Shown here piece after piece: positions 1 through 5,642 of a stretch of DNA of 15,600 nucleotides. Source of the stretch: Anaerolineales bacterium (GTDB lineage: Bacteria > Chloroflexota > Anaerolineae > Anaerolineales > UBA4823). Under the pieces are notes generated by a model. It searched no databases and was not told the DNA's origin. It worked only from the letters and a program-made list of their open reading frames with translations. The translations under genes and the position numbers were made by a program. The DNA lies in the NCBI GenBank assembly GCA_016932955.1, contig JAFGBV010000096.1, positions 1-15,600 on the forward strand. Direction: 5' to 3'. Positions within the stretch are counted from its first letter, which is position 1. Each line of letters starts with the position of its first letter.

Positions 1-1371
1 ATGCGGCCCTACCGCGTGCCTGCTTCGGGTGTGCAAGCCGCGGCGCCAGGGGCATGGGAGGAAGTGGAACGGCTGGGGCTATACGTTCACGTGCCTTTTT
101 GCGAAACGCGCTGCGGGTACTGCGAGTATTGCGTGATCGACCCGGCTTTGAACCTGAACCAGGAAGATGCTTATTTCGATCTCTTGTTGAGCGAGTTCCG
201 GCTCTGGCGGCAGGCGGCAGGCACCGAATCAAAAACATTGGTTGGTTTCGACATCGGTGGAGGCACGCCCACCCTACCGAAGGCGAGGCAGATCGAGCGG
301 GTTGTGGAGGCTGCCAGGAAATCTTTCCGCCTGCCCGATTCAGTCACGATCAGCATCGAAACCACCCCAAAGATCGCCGCGCTGGAAGCAGAGAAGATCA
401 GAGCCTATTATGCCATGGGCATCCGGCGCATCAGCATGGGCGTGCAGACGGTGAACCCGCGCTTGCTGCAAAATATGGGGCGCACAGCCACCTCACTCGC
501 CTATAACCAGCGAGCAGCCGAGAACATCCGCACGGCAGGGTACCAAAAGTTCAACGTGGATATCATGTACGGATTTGCCCACCAGCCGCTGCGCAGCGTG
601 AACGCCACCGTGCGGCATGTGATCAGCTTAGAGCCAGAGTATGTGACGCTTTACCGCATGCGCTACAAAGGCACGCGTATTGCCGGGCAGGCAGGGCAGG
701 TGAGCCGCGGCGAAGTTTACGCACAGTACTGCCTCGCCAGGGAGCTGCTGCTTTCGGCTGGCTATCAGGCTACGCCCGGCAAGAACACCTTTAGCCGCAT
801 CCCCGGCGACCACGGCACCAGCAACTACCTGACCGAGAGAGTGATCCTGGGCACACCCTACCTGGGGCTGGGGCTGGGGGCGCAGTCGCTTTCAGAGGTG
901 ACACTGGCCTACAATGCCGGGGCAGCCGATAAACGCCTGGAGCACTACCGGCGGATGGTTGAAGCGGGCAGGCTGCCGATCCAGGATCTATACCACCTCT
1001 CGCCTGAGGTTGCCATGGGAAAGATGATCGCAGTGGCGTTCTATTTTGGCGAGGTCAACCTGCCCGCTTTTACGGCAAAGTTTGGGCTTGCGCTGGAAAA
1101 AGCCTTTCCCAAAGAGGTCGGCTTTGTGCTGGAACGGGGCTTGATGGAATATATTGGCGCACAAGGCGACTCCGCCCCCACCTCGCTACGCCTGACCCCG
1201 GCAGGCGTGCAAGATTTCAACGGCGTGATCGCCCTCTTCTATGCTGGGGCAGTGAAGGCGCACTTGCTACAACTCTCCTCCGCAGAACAGAAGGCCGAAC
1301 TTGGATCTAAGGAGACAAAAGATGAACAACTATTCTTCCACCAACTCAGCGCTGGCACTGCCAGAAGCTAA
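1..1371 (+). CDS. HemN/HemW-like radical SAM protein (possibly 5'-partial)
   Basis: A radical SAM enzyme of the coproporphyrinogen III oxidase-like superfamily. Residues 27-33 read LYVHVPF, followed by CETRCGYC (C34, C38, C41), the CxxxCxxC motif that binds the [4Fe-4S] cluster used to cleave S-adenosylmethionine. A fourth cysteine lies at 44. IGGGTPT near residue 86, RISMGVQT and FNVDIMYG are the other hallmark blocks, and the C-terminal third resembles a HemN-type accessory domain. At 456 residues it is the size of HemN rather than the shorter HemW. The substrate cannot be told from sequence: heme chaperone, porphyrin decarboxylase and HemN-like (class C) radical methylase all share this fold. 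The first ATG is at base 1 of the window, so the true start may lie upstream. It overlaps the next gene by 50 nt and heads a cassette that also holds a second radical SAM protein. Confidence 0.85.
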   Translation: MRPYRVPASGVQAAAPGAWEEVERLGLYVHVPFCETRCGYCEYCVIDPALNLNQEDAYFDLLLSEFRLWRQAAGTESKTLVGFDIGGGTPTLPKARQIERVVEAARKSFRLPDSVTISIETTPKIAALEAEKIRAYYAMGIRRISMGVQTVNPRLLQNMGRTATSLAYNQRAAENIRTAGYQKFNVDIMYGFAHQPLRSVNATVRHVISLEPEYVTLYRMRYKGTRIAGQAGQVSRGEVYAQYCLARELLLSAGYQATPGKNTFSRIPGDHGTSNYLTERVILGTPYLGLGLGAQSLSEVTLAYNAGAADKRLEHYRRMVEAGRLPIQDLYHLSPEVAMGKMIAVAFYFGEVNLPAFTAKFGLALEKAFPKEVGFVLERGLMEYIGAQGDSAPTSLRLTPAGVQDFNGVIALFYAGAVKAHLLQLSSAEQKAELGSKETKDEQLFFHQLSAGTARS

Positions 1372-1852
1372 CCCCGCCCCCATTTATCTGCAGTTGCGCA
1401 ATATGATTCTGAGCCTGCGCCCAGATCAAGCAGGGCTGAGGCCCACGCCAGCGGCCCCCCACGTGTGGGGGGTGCTGATGGAGACCAGGTATCCCCAGGC
1501 CGTTTCCACGCTGGTCTGCCTGGCAGACGGCACGACCAGCCTGTACTTCAGCACCGGCGGCGGGATGCTGGGCAGCGGTCAGCACCTGCCTGTAGCCCGG
1601 GCGGCGAAAAAGCTGGTCGCTGCCGCCGAAGATTACTACCTCCAGGCCGAGGCTACAAGTGAGTTCGCCTTGCCCGCGGACGGCATGGTGCAGTTCTGCC
1701 TGCTCACATACACTAGGGCATACAGCATCCAAGCGGAGGAGAAACAATTAGCCGGGCAGCAACATCCCTTCTCTGCGCTGTTTTTTGCAGCGCATGAAGT
1801 GATTACCCAGGTGCGCCTCTTGCAGGAAAGCCAGACGACGAAGGACGGCTGA
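1322..1852 (+). CDS. Conserved-looking hypothetical protein between two radical SAM genes
   Basis: I do not recognise this 176-residue protein. The start is set by a good Shine-Dalgarno (AAGGAG, 1309-1314) seven bases before ATG 1322; the same frame is open further upstream but without a ribosome site. It is soluble in appearance, with no membrane segment or signal peptide. The central stretch VWGVLMETRYPQ, then LADGTTSLYFSTGGGMLGSG, then a helix with repeated alanines, gives an alternating strand/glycine-loop/helix pattern like a small alpha/beta domain; a roadblock- or profilin-like fold is possible but unproven. It overlaps the upstream radical SAM gene by 50 nt and ends one base before the downstream one, so the three are almost certainly co-expressed. 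A partner, chaperone or substrate-presenting role is inference. Only two cysteines are visible, with no metal-binding pattern. Confidence 0.75.
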   Translation: MNNYSSTNSALALPEANPAPIYLQLRNMILSLRPDQAGLRPTPAAPHVWGVLMETRYPQAVSTLVCLADGTTSLYFSTGGGMLGSGQHLPVARAAKKLVAAAEDYYLQAEATSEFALPADGMVQFCLLTYTRAYSIQAEEKQLAGQQHPFSALFFAAHEVITQVRLLQESQTTKDG

Positions 1853-1853
1853 G

Positions 1854-2594
1854 ATGTACGATTTTGCGAATATCCTCTTCGCTGGAAGGTGCAATGCACG
1901 CTGCCCAATGTGCATCGGCAGGCTGGTTGACCAACGCCTCAACCAGGAGAATCTGAAACTCTACCCGCCGCGCGGACTGGAACAGTGGATAGTGCTCATC
2001 CGGGAGCATAGTATCCGCGAAGTGACGTTTACTGGGACAAACACAGACCCGCTGCTCTACCAGCACGCGGAGCAGCTGCTGAGTCACCTGCGCAGGGTGC
2101 TGCCGGCGGGCACGCGCTTCTCGCTGCACACCAATGGACGGCTGGCGCTGCGCAAGATCGATCTTCTCAACCAGTTCGACCGCATCAGCCTATCCTTACC
2201 GTCCTTCCACCCGCCCACCTACCGGCGCATGATGGGTGTGAACGGGGTGCCCTACCTGGCACAAATCCTGCGCCAGGTGCGCGTTCCAGTCAAGCTTTCT
2301 TGCCTGGTGACGGATGAGAATGTTGAGGAGATCCCAGGCTACTTGAAGCGCTGCGTGGATCTAAGCATCCGCCGCGTGGTGTTGCGCCAGCCGGTTGAGG
2401 CGCACAAGCCGTGGGAAGAGCTTCTACCGCCACCCCACCCGGATTGGCAATTGTCCGGCAAGTATCGGGGGAATCAGATATACAGCGCTTTTGGCATCGA
2501 ATTGACGTTATGGAATTTCGAGCAAACCCGCAGTACCTGCATCAATTTGTTTGCCAATGGTGAAATCAGCACAGAATACAGATTGATAACCTAG
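1854..2594 (+). CDS. Short MoaA-like radical SAM protein
   Basis: A 246-residue radical SAM protein. The cluster motif CNARCPMC (C13, C17, C20) is at the extreme N-terminus. FTGTNTDPLLY near residue 60 stands where most relatives have the SAM-binding GGE-type strand, and FSLHTNGRLA and RISLSLPSFHP are the usual barrel strands. The C-terminus NGEISTEYRL is a common ending of small radical SAM proteins, so the chain looks complete. It has no SPASM or twitch cluster; only one further cysteine follows the repeat of strands near the end. ATG 1854 lies one base after the previous stop, a translational-coupling arrangement. Its stop codon shares the palindrome CTAG with the stop of the convergent gene. 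Substrate unknown; with the HemN-like protein it probably forms a two-enzyme pathway, an inference from layout only. Confidence 0.85.
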   Translation: MYDFANILFAGRCNARCPMCIGRLVDQRLNQENLKLYPPRGLEQWIVLIREHSIREVTFTGTNTDPLLYQHAEQLLSHLRRVLPAGTRFSLHTNGRLALRKIDLLNQFDRISLSLPSFHPPTYRRMMGVNGVPYLAQILRQVRVPVKLSCLVTDENVEEIPGYLKRCVDLSIRRVVLRQPVEAHKPWEELLPPPHPDWQLSGKYRGNQIYSAFGIELTLWNFEQTRSTCINLFANGEISTEYRLIT

Positions 2595-2905
2595 CCTAAA
2601 TTTGTTCCTGATAATATGCGGATTTTTACAGCCAACAAATAACGAATGATTCTCGAAACAGCCAGCAGTATGATGAATATAAATGCACCAGATAAAACTG
2701 AATGGGCATTTTTAAGAACCTCCAATACTCGAATCCCCAAATGATATGACTCGGGTACCCACTCAATTATCTCAAGATTTTGCCACACCTTAACGCTGTT
2801 ATAAATTCCTATGATGGTTGCCGGAATAATGGCGACCAGGTAATACCATGATAACGAACGTGCCCATCTTTCTATTTTCAATAGCTGAGCTTCTGAATGG
2901 TACAT
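2591..2905 (-). CDS. Small two-helix membrane protein, AT-rich gene
   Basis: Unrecognised 104-residue protein with two predicted membrane helices, about residues 17-38 (aromatic and isoleucine-rich, ending GIY) and 70-93 (GAFIFIILLAV and following). ATG 2905 is preceded by GAGAAGG and lies three bases after the stop of the upstream small gene, so the two are an operon. LLKI, IYxxVKxW and IIxYLL line up with LLRI, IYACVKSW and IIYLLMDI in that neighbour, at corresponding places relative to the helices, which suggests they are diverged paralogues. Base composition is far more AT-rich than the flanking genes: a 60-base line at 2641 has 22 G+C. No enzymatic motif is visible. Function unknown; recent acquisition is likely. 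Confidence 0.7.
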   Translation of the reverse strand: MYHSEAQLLKIERWARSLSWYYLVAIIPATIIGIYNSVKVWQNLEIIEWVPESYHLGIRVLEVLKNAHSVLSGAFIFIILLAVSRIIRYLLAVKIRILSGTNLG

Positions 2906-2908
2906 TGT

Positions 2909-3265
2909 CTAAACCTTCTCAGAATTAGAGACAATATCTGCTTGAAAATCTGACTGCATTTCATCTACATCGACCACAGCCCTGATATCCATCAGCAAGT
3001 AGATAATTTCTTCAATACCGCGCAAAACCACATAGGCAAAAAGTGCAAAAATCAAACTCTCGAAGATACCAACGATAAATGTAAAAATGTCAAAGCTGTA
3101 ATTCCACCAATTAGGTTGAGATAAAATATCTGAAAAATAATTCCATGATTTCACACACGCATAGATAACGTATAAAACAATAAACAACTTTGCTATCCAG
3201 TTAGCTGCATCAGCAATCCGGAGCAATTTTTTATCATCGGGATAATCAATCTGGTTGGTCCGCAT
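2909..3265 (-). CDS. Small two-helix membrane protein, AT-rich gene (paralogue of its neighbour)
   Basis: Unrecognised 118-residue protein. The frame is open back to 3331, but ATG 3265 is preferred: GGTGGAG sits eight bases upstream, and the longer form would overlap the preceding PyrD-like gene by about 38 nt with a non-hydrophobic, cysteine-rich leader. Two membrane helices are visible, about residues 25-42 (AKLFIVLYVIYACV) and 62-85 (TFIVGIFESLIFALFAYVVL), with an aspartate-rich C-terminal tail (AVVDVDEMQSDFQAD). Sequence resemblance to the downstream 104-residue protein (LL[RK]I, IYxxVKxW, IIYLL) suggests tandem duplication and divergence. The 60-base line at 3121 has only 15 G+C. It follows the PyrD-like gene by 28 nt on the same strand, so read-through is possible, but composition says the pair has a separate history. 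Confidence 0.72.
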   Translation of the reverse strand: MRTNQIDYPDDKKLLRIADAANWIAKLFIVLYVIYACVKSWNYFSDILSQPNWWNYSFDIFTFIVGIFESLIFALFAYVVLRGIEEIIYLLMDIRAVVDVDEMQSDFQADIVSNSEKV

Positions 3266-3293
3266 CTCATTCTCTCCACCAAATATTTTAATT

Positions 3294-4046
3294 TCAAATC
3301 TTATTCGTCCAACTCCGCCACAACACACCATCTAGCTGCACTGCCAGGGCGCCTGCGTTCAGCATCTCGTCAATGCTCTTTTGGGAATAAAGACCTCCAG
3401 AGGCAATTACGGGAATATTAGCCTGGACTAACGTTTGCACCAGCAACAATGACTGGGGGTAGAGTGCGGGTCCATAGAGGCGCCCCTTCAGAAAACCGCC
3501 GTTTTGCTCAGCTAAAGCGCCGCGCGGCGGAGAAATGCTGACCGCGGCTGTTCCAGCAGCAAGCGCAGCAGGGGCCAATTCCAGGGCGCGCTCGAAGGGG
3601 AGGCGAACGATAAACGGCAACTCACCTTGGGCCTCGGCGCAGATGGCGGCGAGGGAATCTGCAGCCACATCGGAGGGCACGCCTAGCTCAAGGGCGCTGA
3701 TCCCTTCGAGATTTTCCAGGCGTTCCACCATTGCGCCCAGATCATCCTTTTGCTGAACGAGCAAGTGCAGGATCACAGGCAGCGGCGCGCGCGCCCAGCG
3801 TCCCGCATAGCGGCGGATCACAGCGTTCAACCCAGGGTTGGGGTAACCAGTATGGAGCAAGAAGCCGCCCACGAAGGGCATGTAGCGCGCGCCACGGGCA
3901 GGCGTGCGCGGCCCAAGACTAACCGGATTGGTGACAAAAGCGCCGAATTGTGTCAAATCCACCGGGCCGCGCGGCTCGGGCGCGAAGCCCAGGCTGCCCG
4001 CGGCGTTCATCAAGGGATGGGTGATGACAAGGTCAAACTTGGCCAT
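3294..4046 (-). CDS. PyrD-like (dihydroorotate dehydrogenase fold) TIM-barrel protein with altered active site
   Basis: 250 residues from ATG 4046, chosen because homology begins there (FDLVITHPLMNAAGSLGF matches the PyrD opening). Barrel strands are in PyrD order: VTNPVSLGPR, HTGYPNPGLNAVI, ALELGVPSD, PFIVRLPFE, RLYGPALYPQSL, IPVIASGGLYS and AGALAVQLDGVLW. The last two are the FMN-phosphate site and look intact. The substrate side is not: the Lys of TKS is Asn40; the Asn of NSMGLPN is replaced in LHTGYPN; the NxSCPN loop carrying the catalytic Cys is LGVPSD; the Lys of VKLPP is Arg148; and the NT/NS strand is VSISPP. It is also shorter than usual (about 300). I therefore expect an FMN protein acting on something other than dihydroorotate. 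It overlaps the methyltransferase upstream by 14 nt and lies in an operon with a PyrK-like protein. Confidence 0.8.
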   Translation of the reverse strand: MAKFDLVITHPLMNAAGSLGFAPEPRGPVDLTQFGAFVTNPVSLGPRTPARGARYMPFVGGFLLHTGYPNPGLNAVIRRYAGRWARAPLPVILHLLVQQKDDLGAMVERLENLEGISALELGVPSDVAADSLAAICAEAQGELPFIVRLPFERALELAPAALAAGTAAVSISPPRGALAEQNGGFLKGRLYGPALYPQSLLLVQTLVQANIPVIASGGLYSQKSIDEMLNAGALAVQLDGVLWRSWTNKI

Positions 4047-4776
4047 GGTTCGGCTTCTGCGCCCAGAGGTGGTAATAAGGGACCTGCATACCTCCGGCAC
4101 GCGCCATCTTCTCCTTCAGGCGGGCCGCCAAGGTGATGAAGCCAGAAATGAGGTCATCGATGCCCAAGCAGGGCACCTGGGCACGGAGGCGCCGCTCGAA
4201 GAAGTCCAGGGAATCGGGGCCGAGGAAATCAGAGAGGCCTGCTTCCCACTGCACCGGGGCGAATCCAGCCTGGAGACACATGGCGGAGAGAGTATCGGGG
4301 TGCAACTCCTGATAAGGCATGCCGCCGGTCAGTAGCGTCAGTGCCTTGAGGATGCGCCATTTCTCCGCCCAGACCAATTGAGGCGGTGAGGCGGCTGCAT
4401 CGAGGGGGAATTCCTCTTCGATGAGCAACCAACCAGATGGATGTAGAACCTCAATAAAGCGGCGCAGTGCCTGCGCTGCCCGCCTGGACAGGGAATTGAT
4501 GGCGCATAAGGTATAGTTGCAGACCACATAATCCACCGAGCTGGCGTCGATGCCTGCCAGCTCGCAGGCATCGGTGCAGAGGAAATCCACGAAGGAGGCA
4601 CGACCAGCCAATGACTGCTGGAGATCAGCAATCAGCGCGGCAGAAACATCGGTGGCGATCAGACGCGCTTGAGGTTGGCCTGCCAGCAGATCCACCAGGC
4701 GGCGGGTGGTATCACCGCGCCCGCTGCCGACCTCCAAGATCGTCTTCCCGCTCAGGTTCTCTTTCGATAAATCCAT
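4033..4776 (-). CDS. Class I SAM-dependent methyltransferase
   Basis: 247 residues. Motif I ILEVGSGRGDTTRRL (residues 13-27) binds SAM; D43 in LIATDVS is the acidic residue expected to hold the ribose; DYVVCNYTLCAIN (82-94) is the motif IV strand; and EVLHPSGWLLIEEEF is the post-motif strand. This is the generic Rossmann methyltransferase pattern and does not reveal the acceptor. The second half, after about 130, is helical and probably forms the substrate lid. ATG 4776 follows GAGG with six bases of spacing. It starts 18 bases after the PyrK-like gene and its last 14 bases overlap the PyrD-like start, so the three are translationally coupled. A cofactor or small-molecule modification pathway is the natural inference. 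A perfect 10-bp inverted repeat lies inside the gene (4548-4573). Confidence 0.85.
   Translation of the reverse strand: MDLSKENLSGKTILEVGSGRGDTTRRLVDLLAGQPQARLIATDVSAALIADLQQSLAGRASFVDFLCTDACELAGIDASSVDYVVCNYTLCAINSLSRRAAQALRRFIEVLHPSGWLLIEEEFPLDAAASPPQLVWAEKWRILKALTLLTGGMPYQELHPDTLSAMCLQAGFAPVQWEAGLSDFLGPDSLDFFERRLRAQVPCLGIDDLISGFITLAARLKEKMARAGGMQVPYYHLWAQKPNHGQV
4548..4573. repeat. Perfect 10-bp inverted repeat inside the methyltransferase gene
   Basis: CGATGCCTGC (4548-4557) and GCAGGCATCG (4564-4573) are exact reverse complements with a six-base loop. The stretch encodes residues around DACELAGID, so the symmetry may be chance in GC-rich coding DNA. Confidence 0.5.
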
Positions 4777-4794
4777 TGCAACCTCATCAGGTTC

Positions 4795-5481
4795 TCACCA
4801 ATCCAACTCGTGCAGGCTAAAAACAGGCCCATCCTCGCAGGCGAGCTTCCAGCCGCGGCGGGTGGGGACGGCGCAGGCGCCGCAACGCGCCAGACCAGCG
4901 CAGGGCATGGGCGTCCAGACCAGCGCCTGCGCCTGGCAGGGCAAACCTTCTCCATGCTGGAGGCCCAACAGCGCGCGCAGAGCCGGCAAGCGCTCAAGCG
5001 GCAGGTCCAGGGCGAGCAGATCTGCCCAGGGCAATGCCTCTGGCAAGGATGTCAGTGGGTGTATCTCCACCGCAGCCAGGAGCCGCGGGAGCAGAGCATC
5101 GCAGAAGAGCGCAACTTCGGCACCTGATTGCGTCGCCTGAGCGACCAGTGGCAGCAAGCGGGCGGGGGTGTCGCCCAGCGCGGCAAGCGCCAGCCGGCGT
5201 AAGTTACCTGGCAATAGAAAACCGCGGCCAAGCGGTCCGCGCAGCGCCAGCGCGGTGCCTGGCGCCCAGGTGGAGGGAATTGGAGGGGCTGCCCAGAATC
5301 CGTCAGCGCAAATCTCGGCCGGGAATAAAGTCTCTGCCAGGGAGGCCGAATCATCGCTGGGATCGTGAGCCAGTACGGCCTGCCCCGCCGCAGGCGCCAT
5401 GCCTGCCGGGCAAGCGACATAAGCCTGCACCGCGCCGCCCAGCAGGCGAACCTCCATGACCCTTCCCGTGCCAGTTTGCAT
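4795..5481 (-). CDS. PyrK-like [2Fe-2S] electron-transfer protein, flavin/NAD motifs eroded
   Basis: 228 residues, slightly shorter than PyrK (about 255). PyrK architecture is visible: an N-terminal barrel-like strand with GQAV, then RGPLGRGF (81-88) matching the GPLGxGF loop, then a nucleotide-binding half, and a C-terminal iron-sulfur segment C194-x5-C200-x2-C203-x11-C215 followed by EDGPVF, which is typical of PyrK. Two things are eroded: the RPxS flavin motif is not seen where expected (HDPSDDSAS), and the GGGIG nucleotide turn is ALGDTP (101-106). The first cysteine spacing is one longer than the usual x4. I read it as the electron-transfer partner of the PyrD-like protein encoded two genes downstream. 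ATG 5481 has no ribosome site; ATG 5457, behind GGGAAGGGTC, is an alternative start. A divergent promoter region lies just upstream. Confidence 0.78.
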   Translation of the reverse strand: MQTGTGRVMEVRLLGGAVQAYVACPAGMAPAAGQAVLAHDPSDDSASLAETLFPAEICADGFWAAPPIPSTWAPGTALALRGPLGRGFLLPGNLRRLALAALGDTPARLLPLVAQATQSGAEVALFCDALLPRLLAAVEIHPLTSLPEALPWADLLALDLPLERLPALRALLGLQHGEGLPCQAQALVWTPMPCAGLARCGACAVPTRRGWKLACEDGPVFSLHELDW

Positions 5482-5506
5482 AGCTGCATGGTATCACAGG
5501 ATTACG

Positions 5507-5514
5507 AGTATAAT
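5507..5514. promoter_or_regulatory. Overlapping divergent -10 boxes between the PyrK-like and SPFH genes
   Basis: The octamer AGTATAAT reads as a perfect TATAAT on the + strand (5509-5514) and as TATACT on the - strand (5512 down to 5507). The - strand box would give a roughly 20-base leader for the PyrK-like gene. The + strand box would drive the SPFH/selD/GGT group through the palindromic element that follows. No convincing -35 hexamer is seen for either direction, so this is a candidate only. Confidence 0.4.
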
Positions 5515-5518
5515 CAAG

Positions 5519-5615
5519 GTAGGAACTACGCACTTCGGGGAAATTTGGGGTGTGGCGGGCGGGCTATGCCCGCCCGCCACACCCCAAACCCCATGTTCAA
5601 TTGCGTAAGTCCTAC
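5519..5615. mobile_element. About 97-bp palindromic MITE-like element
   Basis: The ends are imperfect inverted repeats: GTAGGAACTACGCA (5519-5532) and TGCGTAAGTCCTAC (5602-5615), matching at 12 of 14 positions. Inside them is a perfect inverted repeat with 21-base arms at 5544-5564 and 5568-5588 around the loop TAT; a further GGGG (5537-5540)/CCCC (5589-5592) pairing continues it. A TA dinucleotide sits next to each end (5520-5521 and 5613-5614), as expected for IS630/Tc1-type MITEs, although the target duplication cannot be proven from one copy. It encodes no protein. There is no T-run after the stem on either strand, so it does not look like an intrinsic terminator. It lies between the candidate promoter and the SPFH ribosome site and would form a very stable stem in that leader. 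Confidence 0.6.
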
Positions 5616-5642
5616 TAGGATCATTGGTAAGGAGGTGTTTCG

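Noticed and set aside
1346..2129. Several - strand open frames across the small-protein and radical SAM genes
   Set aside because: Composition is typical of antisense shadows and no ribosome sites or family motifs are seen.
2909..3331. Longer form of the 118-residue membrane protein from ATG 3331
   Set aside because: It would overlap the PyrD-like gene, has no ribosome site, and ATG 3265 has a good one.
3294..4100. PyrD-like protein as a functional dihydroorotate dehydrogenase starting at ATG 4100
   Set aside because: The extra 18 residues are methyltransferase coding read in another frame, and the key orotate ligands are missing, so I call it PyrD-like only.
5544..5588. Reading the perfect palindrome as an intrinsic terminator
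   Set aside because: No run of T follows the stem on either strand, and it lies upstream of genes on both sides rather than downstream.
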